From contig CBFFRP010000110.1 in the NCBI GenBank assembly GCA_965644295.1, positions 1 to 64,000 on the forward strand: 64,000 bases of DNA, in the 5' to 3' direction. Positions 21,301 to 31,288 of this stretch are shown piece after piece. The DNA is from Paraphysomonas bandaiensis. Lineage: Eukaryota; Chrysophyceae. The stretch's first letter is position 1. Each line of letters starts with the position of its first letter. A program made the position numbers and the translations under genes. Below the pieces are notes generated by a model that worked only from the letters and a program-made list of their open reading frames with translations, ran no database searches and was not told the origin of the DNA.

Positions 21301-23692
21301 ATACAATGATGTAAACATTTTACTAACCTCCAATATGTGTACTTTAAATATCGCAGTTCCGATAAATTGATACCGATATTGTACAGAAGTTTTAGTTTTA
21401 ATATACCCTTGTGAGAGCATTTAAGTATATAAATAATAGCATATGACATTACATATATATTACATAATATTGTGATAGCTTCACTCACGCAATTGACATT
21501 TATAATTGTGTTAACACTACGATAAATCATAATAAACGATCTTAAGTACGGTGTATATGACGTTTTTTGTCTGTATAGTCATGACTGATGCAATGACTTT
21601 ATTACAATAACTGATTTTGTAATTTTGTGGACATCAGACAACCTGGAAACCCGATGAGGAAAAACTTACACAGTGTGGCATGTCGAACGCAGAATACACA
21701 ATATCATCATCTTCTGTCACTAAGAAAAGGTAAGTAGCTATATACAAAACTAGCTCCTACAGGAAATACTTCCCTTCATAGAATGAATTAAGCGAATAAC
21801 ATATGTACCAGTCTTATTATAACCTATGTATATTAATGTATAGTAATGTTTCCTTGTTACTATTTTTATTTGCTATATCAGACTAATTACCCCCAACGAG
21901 AAACATGAACCACACACCCAATTGCTCTACACTACAACACCCCCAAACAAACGTCAACGCCAGTGTGTCGGAAATATATTAGACTCTCTACAGCTACTGC
22001 AATCTTTGCAGAATAAACATTCGAGTTCAACTCGATACGGCGGTAATAGTCACAAAAGAAAAACAAATACTTTGGCCAGTGTCAACCCATCCACTTATAG
22101 TGTTTATTTGGAATTACATGTTGATATTAACAATAGTATTGAGGACATTTTTGCCAATCTGATCAAAATTTCTTCAAGCCATATGACCATTGAAGACTGC
22201 CGTGATCTAAATTTGCCAATAGCCTTAGGAGGTAAACGAAAAGCCCCTACTTTATGCAACACAACAGATTGCACAAGGTTTCATGTTGGAAGTGATATAT
22301 ATGCCGGCCCACGCACGTTTATTGGTAAAGGATCATTTGGATATGCAGTGAAATGCTATGGTCGGTCATCGGCACTATCACAACAAAATGGCTTTCTATC
22401 TACACCACAAAACCAGTCTATAGTGATCAAAGTAGATCACAGAAAAAAATTTGTGCTATGGGAAGCTATAATACACAGCATGGTAACATTGTGATATTGT
22501 AATTTCTTTTGGACTTATAAGCATATACTCTAGATTCGAAGTGGAATAGAGAACCTTTTGAAGACAGAAAACACCCAAAACAACAATTTCTCCTTTGATA
22601 ACTATTATAGAAAGCATTTTTTACCTCCTTTCTCAGTGAAAGTGTTCAACGTAAGATGGAGTGTTTGTAATATTCTTGGTTGCTATTTTGTTAATGTAAT
22701 TTTACTGGTACAGAATGCATCGACAATGACGATGGGGTACGCCAATATGGGCTCTTTACTGGACTTAGTTTCAGCAGTACAAAGGCACCAACATTCATTC
22801 TCGGCGCATGAACTAGAACACATTGCAATGTATTTTGTGCAGCAGGTTCCTGTCACACATTGTCTTATTATCACCATGAATGCTTACCATAGTTTACAGA
22901 TGTTACAGGCACTCAAGATTATTCACTCAGTTAATATCCTGCACGGTGATATCAAAGAAGATAATTGGGTTTTGTCTTGCTCTGATGTAATTGGAAAACC
23001 GGTTATCTGCTTAATAGATTTTGGATTGTCAAAGTTGCTACCTGCGGGTATTATAAAGTGCTAATTATATAGTGTATTCATGGTTCTGTTTCTTAGGTGG
23101 TATTGATACGCCTCTACGGGAAGATAACTTTGCAGTAAGTGGTTATATTCTCTTGAGAATATATATGTCTGAGTTGTGTTTAGAAAGACTATCGCGGGGT
23201 GGCTTCGTGTGCCCACTACTTGCAGTATTTTGGTCCTATCAAGACTTCTCATGAAACCATTCAAAATACAATGCGGAGGGGATTTGTAGCAGCATCGAGT
23301 TTATATCAAAACCAAAATACTCAATGTACGATATGTATTCCCCAAGTGACATTGAAGAGGTTATGCACAAGTATTGGTTCGTTGCTTCTTTACTTCTAAT
23401 GTATTTTCTAGGTATTGGAGTAGAGAAATATGGAGCCAGCTATATATTTTGATGTTGAACAGCAGCTGTTCTCGTAAAAGCTTGTTTCAACATCTTTGGT
23501 CTGAACTGGATAATCTGAACATGGAAATGTCTAAATACCTTCGTTCCATGGCAGAAGATCAACAAAGAGTACGAACTTATAATTTTACTTTTAGCTGTGT
23601 ATAACTTTGATGTTATGAAACAGAAATTATTTGAGAAAGTTTCGCGTATTCTTGAATCTATTCGTTTGAAGGATCGCACCAGTGTTCAATGA
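18372..23692 (+). CDS. BUB1: BUB1/Mad3-type spindle checkpoint kinase
   Basis: A 17-exon model, 1368 residues: 18372-18499, 18553-18615, 18666-18804, 18853-19010, 19056-19573, 19625-20596, 20642-21026, 21077-21290, 21638-21729, 21882-22482, 22534-22650, 22714-22845, 22900-23047, 23097-23134, 23184-23359, 23412-23568, 23624-23692. It starts with a KEN box (SKENVQPLK, residues ~12-14) and the Mad3/BUB1 TPR region (DPLNSWLKYIKWARANFP; NDPRYVKVWIEY). A second KEN lies at ~282. Eight FSIF-x-D motifs (~405-655) match the ABBA consensus that binds Cdc20. The kinase has GKGSFG at ~1037, VIKVD, HGDIKEDNW at ~1188 and DFG at ~1213, so all catalytic residues are present. One protein with both KEN boxes and a kinase resembles the unduplicated 'MadBub' form. 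No Bub3-binding GLEBS motif was recognised. Most introns are 45-63 nt; two are 347 and 152 nt. Confidence 0.92.
19828..20578 (+). repeat. Intragenic tandem repeat carrying eight ABBA motifs
   Basis: Units of 111 bp (37 codons) or 93 bp (31 codons, lacking GEKSSR) lie in exon 6 of the BUB1-type gene. Each carries GGFSIF[ST]DSDAA followed by ETSIKSSKPKEATVA. Seven are near-identical at the DNA level, and the eighth motif (FSIFPD) is terminal. Both unit lengths keep the frame. Confidence 0.95.
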
Positions 23693-23891
23693 ATTCTACT
23701 TTCTCCTAATGTAATTGTAACAAGTAGAAATTGCAACTGATGTGATGTAAAATAAGTATGTGTTTAAAGAGCTGGGTAATTGTTCTTAAAGAAATGAATA
23801 CATTTCGTCGCAACAAGTTTATCAAGGAAAAGCTTGCACAGTTACACTAAAACTATTGCTAAAACAACTTTTCTTTCGAAATGGCTATAGG

Positions 23892-24198
23892 TATTGAACT
23901 ACAACCAACTCCTACGTGCGTACTTGAAGTTTGGTAAAGTCAATCGCTAGTAGTTATCCTGTATTCTATGTAGCAATGAAATACAGAATATACATGACTA
24001 CAGTATAGGAGTAGCTATTACAAGTATACAAAGAAACTGAAAATATAGTAGCTGTTAAAGATATGATTTGTAGAACAGAATGTTGATGTTGGTGAATGAC
24101 GTGGTTCCTAACTCACAGGGCTACAACATCATAAACTTACTATATCTCCTATAATATCAATCAGTCAATATTGCACTAACTAAAAGCGTAAATTAATA
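23892..24198 (+). repeat. 5' LTR of copia copy 2
   Basis: 307 bp, starting TATTGAAC and ending AATTAATA. The final A is also the first base of the gag-pol start codon. The next bases, TGGCAGCGG, would be the primer-binding site and lie inside the coding region. Confidence 0.95.
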
Positions 24199-27100
24199 TG
24201 GCAGCGGATGGAAATTTCACGAATGTCGCCTCAGGCTCAAAGGTACCTCCCTTCGAGGAACTGAACTTCAAGAAATTCAAGAAGTTCTTCACCTCATTCC
24301 TCATGAGACACAATCGAGCTCATCTTGTCCTCTCAAAGGATAAACCAAGGCACATTCATGATCTAGACTCTACAGTCCCAGCGGGAGCTCATATGACTGA
24401 TGCACAGAAGAAGCGACTACGCAAAGCGAAGAAACTCTGGAACACCCGGAACGAGACCGCGTACTCCTTCCTGATGGAAGTGTGCAATGCTCACCCAAAA
24501 GCAGGCACAACAGCGGCTCTCTACGAAGGAAGTACAGCAAAAGGGTTACTACAGGCACTGGAAGAGAGATTTCTCAATGTTGAAAAGAATACAGTACAGG
24601 CAGAGGTCACAAAGTTCAATTCAATGAAGATTACCTCAAGTCAGTCAGGAGCAGAGTTCGTCGACAGCGTTGAAGCCCAGGCCAAGATTCTCGAGAATCT
24701 AGGTCGTGAAGTCACGGAAGACGACAAGCTCACTCGACTAAAGGAAGGTCTCACAGACAAGAGATATTCCCAACTAGCACACAGCCTGTATACAGCAAAC
24801 GATGTGACATACGCAAGAGCAAGCAGCCTAATCAAAGGGTATGAAAACACATCATTCGGCAAGCATGCGTTGCAAAATTCAGGGGAAGACAGTGTCAATC
24901 AAGCAGTGGATGACAGTAAATGGAAAGAGCACAAGAGAAAGGGCAGATGCAATAAGTGCAAGAAACTTGGCCACTTTGCTAGGGAGTGCAAGACTCCAGA
25001 GCATGTCATAAAGAGGATGAAGGGGACAAGATCACAGAGAAAAGATAGAGATCACAGAAACAGGGGTGATAACAAAACAAAGCTACCTGTGTGTGAGATA
25101 TGTGACATCCCAGGCCATCAGACTAAAGACTGCTTCCACTTGAAGACTGCTAAAGCTGCAGTGGTCAGTTCTAAACGGGGGCGAGACTCTAGAAGGGAAA
25201 CGGCACCCTACAAGAACAAGAAGAAACCGCGAGTGTCTGTACATGATTCAGAAGATGAAGCGGGATACGAATCGATGATATGTGTGGAAGAAGAGGTGAA
25301 TCTAGCACAGAGCATGTCAGATGTTATTTATTTAGACAGCGGGTGCAACAAGATGATCCTTACCTCCAAAAACCACATGACCAACCTTCAGCGCGCTGAT
25401 AGGCAGATGTCCACAGCGAACAAAGGTAAACTGTCAATACACAGTGTTGGCGATGTAGGAAGCTTTAAAAAGGTGTACTACGCACCTGAAGCAAGTAAGA
25501 ACCTCGTAGATATGAAGAGCATCACAGATAGGGGTTGTGTTGTGACGTTCGATAATGATGAAGTCGTCATTCGAAATAAGACTACGAACAAGACACTCAT
25601 TAGACAGAGAAGTGTTAATGGATTATATCCAGTTCGACTCGAAGACTTACTTCAGCTTGGAGAAGAATCCTCAGCAGCACTTGAGGAGCAGGGGTTTGAT
25701 GACCAGCGAATTCTATGGCACAAAAGACTTGGCCATGTCAACTATGATAAACTGACTGAGTCCGACCGCCGAGGCCTAGTTGATGGAATAAATCTGGACA
25801 AGAAATATTTCAGAAAAAAACACAAAAAAACGATATGCAAATGTAATACCTGCATGCGATCGAAACTCACGAGAAAGAACTTCAGGACTCCACGCCAGTT
25901 GATGAACTTAGACAACAACCCAAAGGAGAGAGGGGTGCTCAGTGCAGATACGATGGAAGTCCTAAACACGCCATCGATGGAAGGCTACAAACATGTGTTA
26001 CTATTCAAGCACAGTGATGCAAAACATGTATGGGCTTATGGGTTGAAAAACAAGACTGGGAGTGAAGTGTTAAAGTGTATGAAGGACATGGTAGAGACCC
26101 AACTTGTCAAAGAAGGATTGCAACTACGACGATATCATGCAGATGGCGCAGGAGAACTAGTAGGGCAACATGTCAGGCAGTACTTACGTGAAACCACCAG
26201 CACAAGGACTGTACAGGTTACTTGGACTCCACGTGACACACCCGAAATGAATTCGCTATCGGAACGCACTAATCGTACAGTGAAGGAGATGGCCCTTGCT
26301 ATATTGCTCGATAGTGGCATGCCATCAGTATTTTGGTTCAAAGCAGTCTTGCATGCTGTATATCTGATCAACAGGTTACCTACGAAGACAACGAAAGGAT
26401 ACATCTCACCTTTTGAGTATATTACTGGAACCGCACCAGATGTGAGTGACTTGAAGATCTGGGGCTGCAAGGCATGGGCTATTGTGCCGAAGGAGCAGCG
26501 CCGCAAAGAGTGGAAAGAAAAGGGAAAACCTGGATACTATATGGGACAATGTCAACAACCTGTTGGACACCAAATATATATTCCAGACCTGAATGCTATT
26601 ATTGTTGCAGTCAATGCACAGTTTGATGAGTCAATTCCAGAGCGTTCACAGGAGTATTTCGACGAAATAGATAATCTACAAATCGACACCTCAGAAACAG
26701 CAGAGAGTGTAAATGACTATCAGTACCTGGTGGGCCTCAGACATCTTGATGGACACCTGTGTTATGTTACCACCAGAGTGATAGAGAGAAGAGGAGTCAT
26801 TGTTGCATATAGGAGATTAGATATGAAAGGAAATACTACCGAGGAGCAAACTCCAATTCATATCAAAGATGTAGTAAAGATGACTCACTCTACAAAGTGT
26901 CAGACCGACAAGTTTAATAGTTTGCGAAATGAGTTGGATCAGACTTGTAATGACAGTGACAATGAACAGAGGACTCCTGACCGCTCAAATCGGGGCGCAT
27001 CTTCAACAGGTGGGGCAGATCGAAATCCCAGAACTGAAAAACGACCTCGAAAAAAACGGCACATTGTTAACGTTGGTGTCCTCGGCGATGTCTCATTGTT

Positions 27101-28715
27101 TCTTGATTCCTCCAACAGCACAATTAAAGAGCCACAGACGCTGGCAGAAGCAAAGAAGACTCCACAGAGAACATACTGGATTGAAGCTACCAGGAAGGAG
27201 GTGCACAAGCTTGAACGAAGGACATGCTGGAAGATTGTCCGAAGGCCGAAACACCGAAAAATCATAAAATCTAAATTGGTCTTTAAAGTAAAGCGCGACC
27301 ATCTTGGAAAAATTAAGAAGTTCAAAGTTCGACTTGTGGCGAAAGGGTTTACTCAAGAACAAGGAGTCGACTATAATGAGACATTCTCCCCAGTAGCTAA
27401 AGGTGTATCATTTAGGCTAGCACTGGCACTGGCTCTGCGATACAATCTGCAACTCCGTCAACTCGATGTAGAAACGGCATTTCCGTATGCAGATCTGGAC
27501 GAAGACGTGTTTATGTCTCCACCTGCAGGAATAGATATTCCACAAGGCTGTTGTTTGAAGATTCTGAAGAGTTTGTATGGCCTAAAACAAGCGCCTCGAA
27601 ATTGGCATTCAATGCTGAAGGACAGTATAAAGGCGATGGGGTATAAACAATGTGTTCTTGACCCATGTTTATTTGTACTCAAGGGTACTGATGATAACCT
27701 ACATATGATACTTGTGTATGTAGATGATATCATTGTGCTCAGCTCTGACAGCCGTCATATTGAAGAAGTCATCAGCGCCTTTAAGACTCAATATGCCATG
27801 CAAGATATGGGGGACCTTAAGCATTATTTAGGTCTTACCATTGAGCGTCATAATGGCCAGATTAAGTTACATCAGTCTGCATATGCTAAAGATGTTGTGG
27901 CCAGATTCAATCACTTGTTGTCAGAAAAGAAGAGACGGTGCAAGGCAACCACACCTCTACCACCTGGCCTAAAGTTGTCCAAGGATGCAAAAGAGGAAGA
28001 AACTCGAAAACAGAGAGAATACGTTGATGCATTTCCCTATCAATCTGTTATTGGTGCCTTAATGTATTTGGCAGTGCATACTAGACCAGACATGGCATAT
28101 ACAGTAAATCTTCTCTCCCGGTTCACCACAAGACCCACGTACGCTGCATGTCAAGCTGCTCTGCATACTTTATTGTATTTAGAAAATACAGTTGATCAAG
28201 GTATCATATTTCCTAATTTCACAGATGAAGACCCTCTATGTGTGTACTCTGATGCAGATTGGGCCGGAGATCTGGATACATGCAGATCCACTACAGGGTA
28301 TATCGTATATCTGTGGGGTGCTCCAATTGCATGGCAGTCCAGACTGCAGCCAACAGTGGCTACGTCGACTATGGAAGCTGAATATATGGCTGCATATGCT
28401 GCAATTCAGGAGATTGTATGGATACGAGGGGTGATGACAGAGCTCGGAATTCGTGGATTTGAGCTCAGTAAGAATGCGTCTCCAACAATCTTGAATATGG
28501 ACAGCAAGAGTGCGATTGATCTAGCTCAGAACCCGGTAAATCATAAACGTTCCAAGCATATTCGGATCAAGTATCATTGGATTCGAGAGCAAGTGGGAGG
28601 CTGTATCGTCAGGCTGAATCATGTGCCAACGGCAGAGATGACAGCAGACGTGATGACTAAAGCCTTGTCCGAGAAGCTGCACTATCAGCATGTGCACACT
28701 ATGGTATCGCACTAA
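24198..28715 (+). CDS. Copia gag-pol polyprotein, copy 2
   Basis: 1505 codons, the same translation as copy 1 at an offset of 13586 bp, with all domains intact: Gag, two zinc knuckles, protease YLDSG, DDE integrase, YVDD reverse transcriptase and RNase H. With two complete LTRs this copy has the features expected of an autonomous element. Gag and Pol are in one frame, so no frameshift is used. Confidence 0.96.
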   Translation: MAADGNFTNVASGSKVPPFEELNFKKFKKFFTSFLMRHNRAHLVLSKDKPRHIHDLDSTVPAGAHMTDAQKKRLRKAKKLWNTRNETAYSFLMEVCNAHPKAGTTAALYEGSTAKGLLQALEERFLNVEKNTVQAEVTKFNSMKITSSQSGAEFVDSVEAQAKILENLGREVTEDDKLTRLKEGLTDKRYSQLAHSLYTANDVTYARASSLIKGYENTSFGKHALQNSGEDSVNQAVDDSKWKEHKRKGRCNKCKKLGHFARECKTPEHVIKRMKGTRSQRKDRDHRNRGDNKTKLPVCEICDIPGHQTKDCFHLKTAKAAVVSSKRGRDSRRETAPYKNKKKPRVSVHDSEDEAGYESMICVEEEVNLAQSMSDVIYLDSGCNKMILTSKNHMTNLQRADRQMSTANKGKLSIHSVGDVGSFKKVYYAPEASKNLVDMKSITDRGCVVTFDNDEVVIRNKTTNKTLIRQRSVNGLYPVRLEDLLQLGEESSAALEEQGFDDQRILWHKRLGHVNYDKLTESDRRGLVDGINLDKKYFRKKHKKTICKCNTCMRSKLTRKNFRTPRQLMNLDNNPKERGVLSADTMEVLNTPSMEGYKHVLLFKHSDAKHVWAYGLKNKTGSEVLKCMKDMVETQLVKEGLQLRRYHADGAGELVGQHVRQYLRETTSTRTVQVTWTPRDTPEMNSLSERTNRTVKEMALAILLDSGMPSVFWFKAVLHAVYLINRLPTKTTKGYISPFEYITGTAPDVSDLKIWGCKAWAIVPKEQRRKEWKEKGKPGYYMGQCQQPVGHQIYIPDLNAIIVAVNAQFDESIPERSQEYFDEIDNLQIDTSETAESVNDYQYLVGLRHLDGHLCYVTTRVIERRGVIVAYRRLDMKGNTTEEQTPIHIKDVVKMTHSTKCQTDKFNSLRNELDQTCNDSDNEQRTPDRSNRGASSTGGADRNPRTEKRPRKKRHIVNVGVLGDVSLFLDSSNSTIKEPQTLAEAKKTPQRTYWIEATRKEVHKLERRTCWKIVRRPKHRKIIKSKLVFKVKRDHLGKIKKFKVRLVAKGFTQEQGVDYNETFSPVAKGVSFRLALALALRYNLQLRQLDVETAFPYADLDEDVFMSPPAGIDIPQGCCLKILKSLYGLKQAPRNWHSMLKDSIKAMGYKQCVLDPCLFVLKGTDDNLHMILVYVDDIIVLSSDSRHIEEVISAFKTQYAMQDMGDLKHYLGLTIERHNGQIKLHQSAYAKDVVARFNHLLSEKKRRCKATTPLPPGLKLSKDAKEEETRKQREYVDAFPYQSVIGALMYLAVHTRPDMAYTVNLLSRFTTRPTYAACQAALHTLLYLENTVDQGIIFPNFTDEDPLCVYSDADWAGDLDTCRSTTGYIVYLWGAPIAWQSRLQPTVATSTMEAEYMAAYAAIQEIVWIRGVMTELGIRGFELSKNASPTILNMDSKSAIDLAQNPVNHKRSKHIRIKYHWIREQVGGCIVRLNHVPTAEMTADVMTKALSEKLHYQHVHTMVSH

Positions 28716-28763
28716 GTAGACTTGCTCATCACAGTATATTCTGATATGTTCATTGAGTGGGAG

Positions 28764-29070
28764 TATTGAACTACAACCAACTCCTACGTGCGTACTTGAA
28801 GTTTGGTAAAGTCAATCGCTAGTAGTTATCCTGTATTCTATGTAGCAATGAAATACAGAATATACATGACTACAGTATAGGAGTAGCTATTACAAGTATA
28901 CAAAGAAACTGAAAATATAGTAGCTGTTAAAGATATGATTTGTAGAACAGAATGTTGATGTTGGTGAATGACGTGGTTCCTAACTCACAGGGCTACAACA
29001 TCATAAACTTACTATATCTCCTATAATATCAATCAGTCAATATTGCACTAACTAAAAGCGTAAATTAATA
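28764..29070 (+). repeat. 3' LTR of copia copy 2
   Basis: 307 bp, matching the 5' LTR. It is preceded by the purine tract GAGTGGGAG and followed by the target duplication ATAGG. Confidence 0.95.
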
Positions 29071-29156
29071 ATAGGTTAATAATTAATAGGAAATAAACGT
29101 TATCACGACAAAAAGAAACGCATTGAAGAAATTTTACACAATATATTCATCGCTTT

Positions 29157-30250
29157 TCATACACTAGGTGTAAAGTTTCGGCATTCGCCTCCCCACGTTT
29201 CATCGGGAAGTTGTGTCGCTAACCAGTACCCATTGCTGTCTAGTTGCACTTGCTTCTTACTATTGCCTACAATGAAATTAGCATGAGCTGTGTACAAAAC
29301 CTTGCCCTGTTGTTTTATCTTCTTTGACGCCAGTTCGTAACCCACCGCCGAGCCAAGTATACCCGAGGCAAACGAGCAAAAGTCAAGCGGGCATGTATAG
29401 ATTTTGTTCGGTAGCTTCTTCGCCAAGGGAGTGCGGCACGATTGCTGAGGGGCAATGCTAATTCCCTTCACACTATTCCTGTTGTTCCTTTCCATTCGTT
29501 TCAAAAAATTCCAAAACAATGTTTGATCATCAAATTTACTGTCTGCCTTAGATGCATAAGACAAAAACATCGCCCATAATTTCAACATGTTCTGATTACT
29601 ACGTACAAAATGAAATCCAGTGTTTCCTTCGGACTTCAACTCACGAAAACTCCATGAATTCGTAAACTGGCACTTAGCGTTAACAGAATGGATATAGTCA
29701 AATTTTGTATAATTGATTTGTGGTAGGGGGTCTCGTACAATGGCAACGTCTGGATCTGAAAATAGCACATTATACCCAAGTTTTATTACTTCATGGACAA
29801 CTAGGAATTTAGCCACAGACAATTTCTGGAATGACCCTTTTCGAAATTCTGAACTTCCTTCAGGGGCCCCAACATCATAAAGAGCGGGATAAACGTTATT
29901 CCAGGTAGTAACGTTAGATTTAGATTTAAAATACGAAAATGTCTTGAAGTCCAGAGCAAAAGCTACAACTTTTAAGTCGAGTCGATCCACGAAACACTTA
30001 AAATTATGGAAATGATTCAGATACCCGAAATTGCTATAAGGAAAGAAGTTATCGCTACGTATTCAGTGTACACAAACTAATACCATGCAGTCACAAGTAC
30101 GATATTCTTGTATTCAGGACTAATTGTCGATTCATTCGCATAGACCCCTGCAGCTAATCGAACTTGATGCTCCAGGCCCATTGAATGCACTGCTAGCAAT
30201 GAAGTAGCAATAACTATTGTATACAGCACTATGAGAATATAACACGACAT
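29157..30250 (-). CDS. Nucleotide-diphospho-sugar glycosyltransferase, type II membrane
   Basis: Two exons, 30084-30250 and 29157-30033, give 347 residues with a 50-nt intron. The N-terminal membrane anchor (YILIVLYTIVIATSLLAV) is followed by a short stem. The catalytic domain contains NIVLVTACNFGYLNHF, KLGYNVLFSDPDVAIVRDP (the D-x-D metal/nucleotide-sugar motif), GNTGFHFVRS and FDDQTLFW. This order matches the PF03407-type family of Golgi glycosyltransferases, which add single sugars to glycoproteins or polysaccharides. The sugar and acceptor cannot be told from sequence. The frame is open upstream to a GTG-type codon at 30373, but the ATG at 30250 puts the anchor at the N-terminus and is preferred. 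Copia copy 2 ends 86 bp beyond the stop codon. Confidence 0.85.
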
Positions 30251-30373
30251 GACATTCGCAACTATCGCTTCAATTGAATGAGATGGAGAACAACTGCTCG
30301 TAGATGTACCAGTACAGTCACTGCTGCTGTCTGTTGTAAACACAACTTTAAAAGAAAACTGAAAACTGCACAC

Positions 30374-31288
30374 TCAAAACCGGGGTTTTACGATATTATC
30401 GAGGTTTTTATGAGGGGTTTCTTGTTATCTCAATCCAACAATTCCTCACACAGCAGTATACCGCCGTATGTAAACATGATTGCAGTGGTTGTATTTCACG
30501 GTAGCTTGATACTATCTTGAGACGGCGCTTTCATTGCTTCGTTCGCTGTTCTGAGTTGAAATCCTCTGCAGAGGGCGTAGACGAGTATCTGTATGTATAT
30601 ATGTATGGAATATCTCAGGTGGGGTGTGGATATCTGAATATTAAGATAGTGGGATCAAAGTTGAGGAACACAAAGTAGCTCTACTTAGTCACCATTGTTG
30701 TGTTGTATTATGGTTAGCTTATTGGCACTGTGATCATCGATCGGCTACAGGCTGCTGCGGATAAGTATTATGACTTCACATCTTCGCTAACTCTAATGTT
30801 GGACATATTTTCACACGATGTGATATAAACTAATTGATAATCCAACCCTGTACATTTGTATCGGAACATGTTTCATGAGACCACCAGTTCTATTGTGTTA
30901 GAATTAGGACACAAAGACCCTTTTAGTGGATGATAGAGTGTTTAAACTTTAAACATACATTTTTTGCAAATATGTTGCATTGCTTATTTCATTATCTACT
31001 CCAGAGCTCTGTTGACATTGAGAATCTACAGTAGATAAAAAATAAAACATTACAGAACCTCATGAATGTATATCATGATTATCGTTATCTTGGCAATGAG
31101 CTACTTTGTTCAAGTTCTAGGGCTTGTATAATAGAAAGTATACTTCAGCTTTAGTTTCTAGGTCAATATTAATTAAAAAGAAAAAAGAACAATATTAAAT
31201 AGTACATTATAAGCCCACTAGACTAACGTCGGAGGTACTAACCCACATCCTATATTTCGTACTGTTGATTAGGGATTTGGGATGCTGA
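30374..31288. other. Intergenic, no gene seen
   Basis: About 900 bp of AT-rich sequence between the start of the glycosyltransferase gene and the end of the next minus-strand gene. It should include the glycosyltransferase promoter. No convincing frame, repeat or RNA gene was found. Confidence 0.6.

Larger units (their letters stand above)
23892..29070 (+). mobile_element. Ty1/copia retrotransposon, copy 2, complete
   Basis: 5179 bp with full LTRs (23892-24198 and 28764-29070). It is flanked by a 5-bp target duplication ATAGG at 23887-23891 and 29071-29075. It sits between the 3' ends of the BUB1-type gene and the glycosyltransferase gene. The LTRs appear identical by eye, so the insertion is recent. 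Confidence 0.96.
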
